Below the pieces are notes generated by a model. That model searched no databases, was not told where the DNA came from, and was given only the letters and a program-made list of their open reading frames with translations. Shown here in pieces: positions 1-8,967 of a DNA stretch of 64,000 nucleotides (position 1 is its first letter; the number at the start of each line of letters is the position of its first letter). Made by a program: the position numbers and the translations under genes. Origin of the DNA: Candidatus Gastranaerophilales bacterium (GTDB lineage: Bacteria; Cyanobacteriota; Vampirovibrionia; Gastranaerophilales; Gastranaerophilaceae); contig CANQRH010000001.1 in assembly GCA_947626225.1 (NCBI GenBank), positions 62,001 to 126,000 of the forward strand, given 5' to 3'.

Positions 1-410
1 TAAACATCTCCGTTCGGTTTTATTTCAAATTTGTAGCAATTAGCCGGGATTTGTATTCCTTCTCCGACAATCCAGTCATCGTTTGTAACAAGGTAGCCGT
101 TTTTACCCTGTTTAAATGAACCGTCACGGGTGTATTGAACTTCCCCTTCGGGAGATACAACCGGAATAAATCCCACGCCGTCAATTGCGACATCGTAAGG
201 ATTGCTTGTAACCTGAATTGAACCCTGCTTATAATCCGTTCTTATAGAACCCGTTAAATATCCGTCTTCTCTAAGCATTTGTTCAAAAGTTACGGATTTA
301 TATCCGCGTGTATTCATGTTGGCAAGGTTATTGCCGACATACCCGAGTTTTTCAAATTGGGTGGTTACGTTATTTACGCTTTTTCTGATTATTCCTTGCA
401 GGGTGTACAT
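1..410 (-). CDS. Flagellar basal-body rod/hook protein (FlgG/FlgF family), partial at window edge
   Basis: Minus-strand reading from cat at 408-410 gives MYTLQGIIRKSVNNVTTQFEKLGYVGNNLANMNTRGYKSVTFEQML..., with the flagellar rod N-terminal NNLAN(M/V)NTxGYK motif; runs off the left edge. Confidence 0.85.
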   Translation of the reverse strand, partial: MYTLQGIIRKSVNNVTTQFEKLGYVGNNLANMNTRGYKSVTFEQMLREDGYLTGSIRTDYKQGSIQVTSNPYDVAIDGVGFIPVVSPEGEVQYTRDGSFKQGKNGYLVTNDDWIVGEGIQIPANCYKFEIKPNGDV

Positions 411-422
411 AATTTATACCTC

Positions 423-1121
423 TTATGATGTTGTACCTAATTGAGAAATTGTTTTTGACAAATTTTGGTTTTGTATCATAAATATTTGTCTGTTTGCTTC
501 AAAATTTCTAATCACCGGCATCATTGAAATAAATTCATTTTGCAGTGAAACGTTTGAATATTCGTTAAATCCTTGTTTTACATGCGGTTCCATAACAACT
601 GCGCCGTTAGCATCAACCACACTGATATACGCAACTTTTTCCAATTTGTTTGTATCTTTGTTAAAGACGCTTACAAGTCCTTTGTCGCTAATTTTGACAT
701 CATTAAGTTTTTCCGGAACTATATGGAGCTGTATAGGAACACCTGCATTGGACAAAACTTTTTCATCAAATATCGTAAGCAGATTTCCTTCTTTATCAAG
801 TTTAAATCTGCCGTCACGTGTAAGTTTTATGCCGTCGGGAGTTTGAATTTGAAAATATCCTTTTTCGGCAATGGCTACATCAAGCGGATTGTCAGACATT
901 GCAATACGTCCGACTTTATCATCCGTAGCTTGTGAAAGCCCGTGTACTCCAAGAAATTCCGTAAACGATGAAACAACGGGATCTTTTCTTTGATAACCTA
1001 TTTTATCAAATCCGTTGACATTCTCGTTGTACATGCCGATAAGCTCGCTTTGAACATGCATGGCTCTCAAAGATACTGTCAGGCCTTTTTCACAAAATCT
1101 GATTCCGCCGTTAATTTTCAT
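423..1121 (-). CDS. Flagellar basal-body rod protein, FlgF/FlgG-like
   Basis: 232 aa; SLRAMHVQSELIGMYNENVNGFDKIGYQRKDP, DNPLDVAIAEKGYFQIQTPDGIKLTRDGRFKLDKEGNLLT and C-terminal NEFISMMPVIRNFEANRQIF are typical of flagellar rod/hook proteins. Confidence 0.85.
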   Translation of the reverse strand: MKINGGIRFCEKGLTVSLRAMHVQSELIGMYNENVNGFDKIGYQRKDPVVSSFTEFLGVHGLSQATDDKVGRIAMSDNPLDVAIAEKGYFQIQTPDGIKLTRDGRFKLDKEGNLLTIFDEKVLSNAGVPIQLHIVPEKLNDVKISDKGLVSVFNKDTNKLEKVAYISVVDANGAVVMEPHVKQGFNEYSNVSLQNEFISMMPVIRNFEANRQIFMIQNQNLSKTISQLGTTS

Positions 1122-1355
1122 TTACTACCTCTTTTTAATACACTGACGGACAATTTTTTTATCGTTTCAGTAAAATTATTCAAAATCATCCGTTTGTACG
1201 AGGTTTAATGATTATTTAAAAAAAGTCAACTTCATAAATTCAAAATTTAATAAATAACCATATTTTACTATTTATTGCTTATACCTAAAGGGGATTATTT
1301 AAAACAAAATCGCGTTTAAAATTTACATAGAACATATATGTGGAGTAAATTAACA

Positions 1356-1661
1356 ATGTTAATGGGAAATGATTGTCATGATTGCAAGTACAATCGCTTG
1401 GAAATGAAAAATGTAAATAAGGACATTCTTGCGTGGCTTGAAGATATTGTAGAAGAAAATAACAGCCGTGTCGAAAGAAAGGAATGGAAAAGCAAATATA
1501 ACAGTTATGTAGTGTATGACTATGAACCTTTCTGTACGGACGGATTTGAAATAAATTTGGTAATAACTTCATACAACGCGGCTTATTTAAATTTTATCAA
1601 GTACCTGTATGACGAAAAAATAAGTACAATTGAATATTTGAACAGTTGTATTAACGTATAA
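1356..1661 (+). CDS. Hypothetical protein (~101 aa)
   Basis: ORF 1338..1661; GGAG at about 1342 fits a start at ATG 1356; followed by an intrinsic terminator at 1665-1686. Confidence 0.55.
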   Translation: MLMGNDCHDCKYNRLEMKNVNKDILAWLEDIVEENNSRVERKEWKSKYNSYVVYDYEPFCTDGFEINLVITSYNAAYLNFIKYLYDEKISTIEYLNSCINV

Positions 1662-1664
1662 AAA

Positions 1665-1692
1665 AACAGACCTTAAAAGGTCTGTTTTTTTT
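1665..1692 (+). terminator. Intrinsic terminator, possibly bidirectional
   Basis: AACAGACCTT-AA-AAGGTCTGTT followed by a T-run; A-run on the other side; lies between convergent genes. Confidence 0.85.
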
Positions 1693-1694
1693 TA

Positions 1695-1982
1695 TTATTC
1701 CTGAACCGCTTGTTCTTGTTCTTTACTAAAACATTCTTTACAGTAGACTTCTTTTCCCGGAATGGGTTTAAACGGAACTTGAGTTTGTGCTCCGCATTTG
1801 GAACATACAGCATCATACATTCTTCTGCGTTTTCTGTTGTTGTTTCTGCGTTTTTTTCTGCATTCGGGACATCTTTTGGGTTTGTTTACCAAACCTTTTT
1901 CAGCGTAAAATTCCTGTTCACCTGCAGTAAAGACAAATTCTGCTCCGCAGTCTTCACATACAAGTTTTTCGTCTTGGTACAT
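1695..1982 (-). CDS. Zinc-ribbon domain protein
   Basis: 95 aa with LVCEDCGAEF, RCPECRKKRR, AVCSKCGAQ, VYCKECF Cys pairs. Confidence 0.8.
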   Translation of the reverse strand: MYQDEKLVCEDCGAEFVFTAGEQEFYAEKGLVNKPKRCPECRKKRRNNNRKRRRMYDAVCSKCGAQTQVPFKPIPGKEVYCKECFSKEQEQAVQE

Positions 1983-2068
1983 TTGTTTTCTCCTGATTTA
2001 ATAAGTACGTCAAAGAAACCGTATTTCTTTTGCCTGATTATACAACTTTTTCTAAAATTTTGCAAGCA

Positions 2069-4039
2069 TTATATGCTTGTGGAAAGCGCAGGCGCAATTC
2101 CTATGAAATGACGAATTAAATCAGCATCCCACTGTTTTCCCGCGCCTTCTTTTAATATTTTGCAGGCGGTTTCAATGTTCAAACCTTTACGATACGGTCT
2201 GTCGGAAATCAGTGCATGGAATGTATCAGCTATCGCTACAATTCTGGCAGCAAGCGGAATTTTTTCACCTTTAAGGTGTTCCGGATAGCCTGAACCGTCA
2301 ATATGTTCGTGATGATATTTTACCATCGGAATCAAATCTCTCAAAGCTTCATTAGGCGCAAGCACCTTTTCCGCACCAATTACGGGGTGCTGCTGCATAA
2401 TCTTCCATTCTTCATCCGAAAGTTTTTCCGGTTTTTTCAAAATATTTTCCGGAATACCGATTTTGCCTACATCATGCAAAAGTGCACCCAGTTTAATTCT
2501 TTCAACTTCTTCTTCCGGAAGGTTAACGGCACGGGCAAGTGCTTCGGAATATCTTGAAACTGATGTGGAATGACCTTTTGTATACGGATCTTTCGCATCA
2601 ATAGCACCCGCAAGAGAGTTGGCAAGCTCCATCAAGTGATTTTGTGAAACGATTTGTTCATTGTTAAACTTGTGAACAAGTTCTTCTTCAAAATTGATAC
2701 CAAGCTGAGAATGACGTTTTGCAATAACTTCCGCAAACGAATTAAGTGCATCATCATCCCAGAAATTAAAATCCGATGAACTTACAATAGCTGACATTCC
2801 TTCTTTGTAGCCTTTAGCCTGAGAAATATACATGGCTTGTTCGGCAAGAATAAGCAGTTTTTCCTGATCACGACTGCATTCCGGGAAAGTAGCGATTCCG
2901 ACCGATACCTTAACAGGCCCTACATCATCAACAAAACAGCATGACAGACAGTATGTAATATACTCCGCAAGATATTTTGCATCTGAAGTACCAGTGTCGG
3001 GAAGTATTATTGCAATTTCATCACCGCCGTATCTTCCCGCTTTATCGGTGCTTCTGATGTTTTGTTTAACTTTTTCCGCAAGAAGTTTTATAACTTCGTC
3101 CCCTTTTGCATGCCCGAGTTCTCTGTTAATTTTTGAAATGTTGTTGACATCAAGCATCACAATCGACAGGCTGTAATCCTTATCATTTGCCTGTTTAAGT
3201 TCGGCGGACAAAATCTCTTGAAATCCTCTGTGAGTATAAAGCCCGGTAAGAGTATCGGTGTTAGCATATTTGTTTGTCTGTTCCATAAGTTCAATATTTT
3301 GCATAAACAATCCGCAATAATTTGCGATAAAAGAAAACAGACCGATTTGGCTTTCCAAATCGTTTTTCCCGACAATCATAACTCCTTTACAGCCGTTTAC
3401 CGTATTTAACGGCAAAACAAGCGAGGAAGTTTCCTGCAGGTATGGTATATTTAAAAATTTATCGTTGTCGGTCAAAATTGCTTTTGAATTTATAAAACAT
3501 TTAATAACAGGGTTATCTTCTTCGGAAAGAAAAAGTTTTGAAGTATAAGTACTGCCCATGGAACTGAACAGTTTCATATTAATACATTTTGACTTTTCCT
3601 GATAAATACCGAACGCCGTATAAACACTTTTCAATTTTTCGCTGAACAAATTGTGTACTGCCAAAAAGAAATCATGAATATTGGTTTTATCGGACAGTCT
3701 GCTGTTTAAGGATTGAACAAGGTCGGAAAAATCAACAACTCTGTGAGAATTTACGGCGGAGTTCATATACCCCGCATACATTCTGTTTGAAGTTTTATTG
3801 GTATTAAAATTGTTAATCCTTGCGACAATATCAGAGGTTTCAGACGTTATGGGCGAAGTAACTTTCTTAATATCTTCGGATTTTTTAGCAGGTTTTGCAG
3901 GTAAATTTATCTGTTTCGCAATCGGATTGGAAACATTAGATTTATTTTTAATGTTTTTCTTTGTTTCAGTTTTAGTTTTATTCAATACTACACCTGCTAC
4001 AATACTAAAATCCGTAATAAGGATTTTTTGCCCGGACAT
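2069..4039 (-). CDS. GGDEF + HD-GYP domain protein with GAF-like N-terminal region
   Basis: 656 aa; GRYGGDEIAIILPDTG (GGDEF domain, GGDEI variant), LLHDVGKIGIPENIL and HHEHIDGSGYPEHLKGEKIPLAARIVAIADTFHAL (HD-GYP). Confidence 0.9.
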   Translation of the reverse strand: MSGQKILITDFSIVAGVVLNKTKTETKKNIKNKSNVSNPIAKQINLPAKPAKKSEDIKKVTSPITSETSDIVARINNFNTNKTSNRMYAGYMNSAVNSHRVVDFSDLVQSLNSRLSDKTNIHDFFLAVHNLFSEKLKSVYTAFGIYQEKSKCINMKLFSSMGSTYTSKLFLSEEDNPVIKCFINSKAILTDNDKFLNIPYLQETSSLVLPLNTVNGCKGVMIVGKNDLESQIGLFSFIANYCGLFMQNIELMEQTNKYANTDTLTGLYTHRGFQEILSAELKQANDKDYSLSIVMLDVNNISKINRELGHAKGDEVIKLLAEKVKQNIRSTDKAGRYGGDEIAIILPDTGTSDAKYLAEYITYCLSCCFVDDVGPVKVSVGIATFPECSRDQEKLLILAEQAMYISQAKGYKEGMSAIVSSSDFNFWDDDALNSFAEVIAKRHSQLGINFEEELVHKFNNEQIVSQNHLMELANSLAGAIDAKDPYTKGHSTSVSRYSEALARAVNLPEEEVERIKLGALLHDVGKIGIPENILKKPEKLSDEEWKIMQQHPVIGAEKVLAPNEALRDLIPMVKYHHEHIDGSGYPEHLKGEKIPLAARIVAIADTFHALISDRPYRKGLNIETACKILKEGAGKQWDADLIRHFIGIAPALSTSI

Positions 4040-4230
4040 GGAACATAATTTACAATCCTTAAAACTATTCTATTATTAGTTTAAAAGAATTGCAATACGC
4101 CATATAGACGGGAACTAATACAATGTAATCCTTATTTATTGCCACACGATACTACAATAGTAGTATAACTCAATTTCAATAATTTTTCTACCCTTTTATG
4201 ATAAAAATTTTACACAAATACACAAAAAAA

Positions 4231-4254
4231 ATCCGAAAATATAAATTTTCGGAC
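4231..4254 (-). terminator. Intrinsic terminator on the minus strand
   Basis: Minus strand reads TCCGAAAAT-TTAT-ATTTTCGGA followed by TTTTTTTT. Confidence 0.75.
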
Positions 4255-4330
4255 TAAGTATTTGTTCTTTCCCTTTTTTATACTTTTTATTATCGGCAAA
4301 AATTTTAAAAACTTAAACGGGCACAAAGAT

Positions 4331-4350
4331 GCTATGCTATGCTATGCTAT
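4331..4350. repeat. Pentanucleotide microsatellite (GCTAT)x4
   Basis: gctatgctatgctatgctat; (GCTAT)x5 at 15307-15331 in the same context. Confidence 0.95.
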
Positions 4351-4355
4351 GAGCA

Positions 4356-4385
4356 ATTATAGCAAGGGTTTCGGGCATATGTAAA
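4356..4385 (-). promoter_or_regulatory. Predicted promoter, minus strand (TTTACA-18-TATAAT with extended TGn -10)
   Basis: Minus strand: TTTACATATGCCCGAAACCCTTGCTATAATTGCTC; near-identical module at 15337-15366. Confidence 0.6.
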
Positions 4386-4443
4386 TAGTGTTTACAATTC
4401 GTTACAATTAATGAATTGTTAAGATTTTGTAATATTTGCGCTC

Positions 4444-5079
4444 TTAAACGGAAGGCGGTTTTGCCGTTTCAAAATTCAAAAGTTTAAATCCCCGATTTTT
4501 CTTTTGGTGTTCTGCATCGGGTAATTCATAACATTTAATACATCTTGCTTCATAAGTTTCATCACCGCCAATCATTATAAGCGGTGAATTTTTATCTGCC
4601 GGTTTGCCGTCAATCAAGCGTTGTGTACGAGTAGCATTTTCAGCTCCGCATTTCATACATACAGCGTGAAGTTTATCAACTTTTGTTGCTATACACATTA
4701 ATTCAGGCATGCTTCCAAACGGTTCGGCTTTAAAATCAAGTTCAAGTCCCGTTCCGATAACCTTTTTACCCTCATTCATAAGTTTTGTAATAACTTTTAC
4801 AATATTGCTGTCAAAAAATTGAAGTTCATCAATTGCAATAACTTCGTCCTCGGGTTTAACAACACTCATAATCTGGATTGCATGCTTAACCTTTATTGCA
4901 TCAAGCCATAGTCCGTTTCTGGATTCGATGTAATCACCTTTTGCTCTGGTATCAATATCCGGTGAAATAACTTTTACTTTTCTTTTCGCAATAATAGAAC
5001 GTCTTATTCTTCTTAAAAGTTCTTCCGTCTTGCCGCAACTCATCGGCCCCGTAATTAATTCAAAACTGTATCCGTACAT
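4444..5079 (-). CDS. tdk: Thymidine kinase
   Basis: MYGYSFELITGPMSCGKTEELLRRIRR (P-loop), VIAIDELQFFD, CMKCG...CIKCYE zinc site. Confidence 0.95.
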   Translation of the reverse strand: MYGYSFELITGPMSCGKTEELLRRIRRSIIAKRKVKVISPDIDTRAKGDYIESRNGLWLDAIKVKHAIQIMSVVKPEDEVIAIDELQFFDSNIVKVITKLMNEGKKVIGTGLELDFKAEPFGSMPELMCIATKVDKLHAVCMKCGAENATRTQRLIDGKPADKNSPLIMIGGDETYEARCIKCYELPDAEHQKKNRGFKLLNFETAKPPSV

Positions 5080-5140
5080 TTATATCCCCAAATTTGCTAT
5101 CTCCATGTTTATTATAATAGCGTAAATTTTTTTTGGAAAG

Positions 5141-5938
5141 TTAATGTAAAATTTTATCACGAAGTTTTTTAAATCCGCTGCCGTAAAAGTATCTGAGCTG
5201 TTCCGGAAAATTGTTTTCAATATCAATAATGTACATATTGTGCATACTGAAAGCTTTTATAAGAAAAACAACTTCCTTATTCTTTGTCCAAACCATATCG
5301 GGAATTTCACCTTTTACAACATCAGTCGTTCCGAAAATTCCTTCATTATCGTCAACGGTTAAAAAAATAAATTTGTTGTGTCTGTAATGTTCCGTAAACG
5401 GAATGCCCGAGTGCTGAAAAACCGCTCCGAAATTGCATACAAAATTGTCATATTTTACAATTTTCAAATCCAAACCGCGGTTATATGCATCTAACAGATG
5501 CTGTTCAAGATATTTAAAATCTTCATGCCAGAGGGAAATAAATATATTATTTTTAGCGCCTTTAATAATTTCGATAATCTTATCGAGAATTTTTGTCCTT
5601 CCCGAAATTGTCAAAACCGGTTCGGTGTATGTTTTTTCTTTAACATCCGGTAATTTTTTCTCAAGATAATTGATTGCACTGTCGAGTTTTCTTTTAAATC
5701 TGCCCGTCAGCTCTTTAGGTTTAATCGGGGTGTACATTTCGGGTTTTGTATTGGAAGGAATTGCAATATGCATAGCTTCCAAAGATTTTAATGTATCATA
5801 AGTTCTTGACTGCGGTACAGAGGCAATTTTGCTTATTTCATAACCGGTTGCGGGATATTTTTTAAGCATGGCAATATAAACTTTTGATTGATATTCATTC
5901 AGCCCCAATTCTTTAAGCTTTTCTATAAGTTCATCCAT
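5141..5938 (-). CDS. TrmB-family transcriptional regulator with PLD-like C-terminal domain
   Basis: MDELIEKLKELGLNEYQSKVYIAMLKKYPATGYEISKIASVPQSRTYDTLKSLEAMHIA is a TrmB-type wHTH; start moved to the internal Met. Confidence 0.8.
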   Translation of the reverse strand: MDELIEKLKELGLNEYQSKVYIAMLKKYPATGYEISKIASVPQSRTYDTLKSLEAMHIAIPSNTKPEMYTPIKPKELTGRFKRKLDSAINYLEKKLPDVKEKTYTEPVLTISGRTKILDKIIEIIKGAKNNIFISLWHEDFKYLEQHLLDAYNRGLDLKIVKYDNFVCNFGAVFQHSGIPFTEHYRHNKFIFLTVDDNEGIFGTTDVVKGEIPDMVWTKNKEVVFLIKAFSMHNMYIIDIENNFPEQLRYFYGSGFKKLRDKILH

Positions 5939-6075
5939 AATCCGAGTGTAGACCATTTTGCATGTTCTTGCAAGAATCCTATGTAACAAATTGTTAAATT
6001 ATATACTTTTTATATAAAAAAATGTCAATTTTTTATCGGATTACTTTTTTATAAGTATAGAGGTATAATAAGTTT

Positions 6076-6237
6076 ATGAGAGATTTTACTTTAACAGATA
6101 ACGAAACCAAAATCGGCGAAAAGGTTGAAACAAAACAAATCCGCCAGACAAATCCTATCGCAAAAAAATTTCTCAAATTCCGTAAAGAAAATTTGAATAA
6201 GTTTAGTGTGAAAGAACTTTTTAATGTATCAGATTAA
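6076..6237 (+). CDS. Hypothetical small protein (53 aa)
   Basis: ATG at 6076 reads MRDFTLTDNETKIGEKVETKQIRQTNPIAKKFLKFRKENLNKFSVKELFNVSD*; 14-nt overlap with the next ORF suggests translational coupling. Confidence 0.5.
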   Translation: MRDFTLTDNETKIGEKVETKQIRQTNPIAKKFLKFRKENLNKFSVKELFNVSD

Positions 6238-6736
6238 AAATCAGATATATTTAGGTATGACAAAAACACAGAAGTCCGCTCTGTGTAATTTTTTGCGTGC
6301 ATTGGTAAAAAAAATGCCCGAAAAAAATTACAACGAAATTTATAATAAATTCATTGATGATGAAACGTATTATTTTGAAATTAACAATCCGCATTTTGAA
6401 TTTTTGGAAAATTATCTTGATGATGAACAGTTTCAATCTGATACTATTGCATATATAAAAGAGTGTATAAAGTATTACGAATATAAAAAGAAGCAGGAAC
6501 CGATAATTCAAGCGCAAAAAGAATTTGAAAAGAAGAAAAGAGCATTTTTGCGGGAAGTTAAAATGTCAAAAGAACAGCCTACAAAAAAACAGCTTTATTA
6601 TTATGAGCGTTTATGCAAAAGATATGGTATAGATAAAAAAGAATTGACTTCCAAACTGGAAGCGAGAGATGAAATAGACAGGATAATAAATGAGTATTCG
6701 AGAGATTTTGAAAATATTGACGGATGCCGGAATTGA
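6224..6736 (+). CDS. Hypothetical protein, 170 aa
   Basis: Open frame upstream of and overlapping prmC; C-terminal KKQLYYYERLCKRYGIDKKELTSK. Confidence 0.65.
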   Translation: MYQIKNQIYLGMTKTQKSALCNFLRALVKKMPEKNYNEIYNKFIDDETYYFEINNPHFEFLENYLDDEQFQSDTIAYIKECIKYYEYKKKQEPIIQAQKEFEKKKRAFLREVKMSKEQPTKKQLYYYERLCKRYGIDKKELTSKLEARDEIDRIINEYSRDFENIDGCRN

Positions 6737-7523
6737 ACCGAACGAAGCGGATATTGAGGTAAAAATTCTTCTGGAGCGCTTTGCAAATTATACGGTTAAA
6801 GACTTAATCTGCGGAAATAAACTTACGGAAGAAAAACTTGCGCCCGTAAAAGAAAAAGCTCTGTTAAGAGCTAAAACACGTCAGCCCATACAGCATATAA
6901 CAGGATTTGCATACTTTATGGGCGAAAAATTTATTGTCAATCCGTCCGTACTCATTCCGCGGGATGAAACGGAAATTCTCGTAAGAAAAGCTGTTGAAAT
7001 TATTACGGAAAAAGGTTTTAAATCAGCTCTTGATGTCGGAACAGGCTCCGGGTGTATTGCATGTATGATTGCAAAAAATACCGAATCACAAATTATCGGA
7101 CTCGATATTTCTACGGATGCTTTAAACACTGCTCTGGACAATGCTTCAGCACTTAATTTATACAACAAAGCTGTTTTCAGAAAGTCCGATATTTTTTCCA
7201 ATGTAAAACCCGATGAAAAATTTGACATAATTATCTCAAACCCGCCCTATATCCCTCCGCAAGAAAAAGAAAACATTCAAACTGAAGTGAAATTTGATCC
7301 CGAAATTGCACTTTTCACACATGACGAAAAAGGCATTGAATTTTACGAAAAGATAGCTAAAGATTCACCGAAAATCCTTAATCAAGGCGGATATCTTCTG
7401 TTTGAACTCGGCATCGGACAATCGGGATATGTAAAAGGTATTATGCACGATGCGGGGTTTAAAGATATAGAAATTACAAAAGACCTTGCGGGCATAGACA
7501 GAGTAATTTCAGGGCATATTTAG
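6690..7523 (+). CDS. prmC: Peptide chain release factor N5-glutamine methyltransferase
   Basis: MSIREILKILTDAGIEPNEADIEVKILLE, VLIPRDETEILV, DVGTGSGCIA, ISNPPYIP (NPPY motif). Confidence 0.95.
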   Translation: MSIREILKILTDAGIEPNEADIEVKILLERFANYTVKDLICGNKLTEEKLAPVKEKALLRAKTRQPIQHITGFAYFMGEKFIVNPSVLIPRDETEILVRKAVEIITEKGFKSALDVGTGSGCIACMIAKNTESQIIGLDISTDALNTALDNASALNLYNKAVFRKSDIFSNVKPDEKFDIIISNPPYIPPQEKENIQTEVKFDPEIALFTHDEKGIEFYEKIAKDSPKILNQGGYLLFELGIGQSGYVKGIMHDAGFKDIEITKDLAGIDRVISGHI

Positions 7524-8380
7524 TCTTTATTAATGGAAAAATAAACTTCTTTAAGCCGTCTTTTGCTGATATGCGTGTAAAGCTGGGTTGTGGAAACATC
7601 ACTGTGTCCCAAAAGCTCTTGTACAACCCTTAAATCGGCACCGTTTTCTATCAAATGCGTGGCAAAACTGTGGCGGAGTGTATGCGGAGAAATTTTTTTA
7701 TGAAGCTCTTTTCCCTGCGCTTTTATAAATTCATAAACCTCTTGCCGCGTAACAGTTTTACCTTTGCCATTAATCAAAAGTAATTTTGTATTAAGATTAA
7801 ATTTTTGTACAATATATTCCCGCATCGGAAGATATTTATTTATGGCTTCCGCCGCCTTATTGCCCAGCGGAACAATTCTTTCTTTAGAACCCTTTCCCGT
7901 GCATTCCAAAAATTTTGTATTTAAGTTGTAATCGGTAATTTTCAAATTAACCAATTCGGACACCCTCAATCCGCACCCGTACAAAAGTTCAATAATAACC
8001 CTTTGGATTTCGGTTAAATTTTTGTTCAAAATTTCTTGAATTTCGGAAACCGTCATAACCTTCGGAAGCCTCTGCGGAAGCTTGGGCGGTTCAAGAGTCT
8101 GTGCGGGATTGCCTTTTGTAATTTCGTTTGCACAGGCCCATTTAAAAAAACCTCTGAGTGAAGCTATTTTTCTGATTATGCTTGAAGGACTGTATTTTTT
8201 TTCGTGCAAATCTCTTATATATGAATTTATCTGTGTTCTTAAAATGTTATTTATATCAATTTCACTGCAATATTCAAAAAAATTTTCCAAATCAGTTCTG
8301 TACGCATCTAAAGTGTTTTGCGACAGCCCCTTTTCAATTTCCAGATAATCTAAGTATTCGGACAGTATTTGAATATCCAT
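7520..8380 (-). CDS. xerD: Site-specific tyrosine recombinase, XerC/XerD type
   Basis: 286 aa; LLYGCGLRVSELVNL, HTLRHSFATHLIENGADLRVVQELLGHSDVSTTQLYTH. Confidence 0.9.
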   Translation of the reverse strand: MDIQILSEYLDYLEIEKGLSQNTLDAYRTDLENFFEYCSEIDINNILRTQINSYIRDLHEKKYSPSSIIRKIASLRGFFKWACANEITKGNPAQTLEPPKLPQRLPKVMTVSEIQEILNKNLTEIQRVIIELLYGCGLRVSELVNLKITDYNLNTKFLECTGKGSKERIVPLGNKAAEAINKYLPMREYIVQKFNLNTKLLLINGKGKTVTRQEVYEFIKAQGKELHKKISPHTLRHSFATHLIENGADLRVVQELLGHSDVSTTQLYTHISKRRLKEVYFSINKD

Positions 8381-8488
8381 ATATGTAAATTTATACTACA
8401 TATTTAGTTTAATGACAATCTTATTTTCATGTTATAATATGAACAAATTAACGATAAATTCGTTTTAAATATTAAAAGGAGAAAATAT

Positions 8489-8965
8489 ATGAAAAAATTA
8501 TTAACTATGCTGACGGTAACCGGAATGTTACTTCTCGGAGGTTTAAGAGCATTCGCTGATGATGCGCAGGAAGCTTTAAAATTCTTCAACAGTTATGTCA
8601 CTGCGGCAAATTCATACAGTTCAACAATTACCTCAATGTATTCACCTAACGCAAAAATTATCAGACAGGTAATTAAACCGGACGGAACGCTTGTAAATGT
8701 TGATACAAATACCGCAACTTATATTAAACAAATGAAACTCGGACAGGCAGGTGCAAAATTAAGAAATTACAAAAATACTTACACCAACGTAACCGTAGCA
8801 TCCGTAGGAAACGGAGCTTATAAAGTAAGTTCTTTAAGACAACCTTCAGGTGAAACATATAAACTTAAAACTTATATGGTAGTTAAAAAAGTAAACGGTA
8901 AATGGCAGATTGTAGAAGAAATGATGCAGACAAAAGTGCAAACTTTCTTAAAATACGCTAAATAA
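8489..8965 (+). CDS. Secreted hypothetical protein (possibly NTF2/SnoaL-like)
   Basis: Signal peptide MKKLLTMLTVTGMLLLGGLRAFADDA; ~158 aa; RBS AAAAGGAG upstream. Confidence 0.7.
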   Translation: MKKLLTMLTVTGMLLLGGLRAFADDAQEALKFFNSYVTAANSYSSTITSMYSPNAKIIRQVIKPDGTLVNVDTNTATYIKQMKLGQAGAKLRNYKNTYTNVTVASVGNGAYKVSSLRQPSGETYKLKTYMVVKKVNGKWQIVEEMMQTKVQTFLKYAK

Positions 8966-8967
8966 TA

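Noticed and set aside
1285-1572. Minus-strand 95-aa ORF
   Set aside because: Antisense to 1356..1661, which has an RBS and a downstream terminator.
4362-4380. Sigma54 promoter (ATGCCCG...TTGCT on the minus strand)
   Set aside because: Lacks the GG/GC -24/-12 core and has wrong spacing; the extended -10 TGCTATAAT explains it better.
7520-8380. Integrase of a mobile element
   Set aside because: XerC/D-like housekeeping recombinase between prmC and aroC; no att-like repeats, tRNA or phage/plasmid genes nearby.
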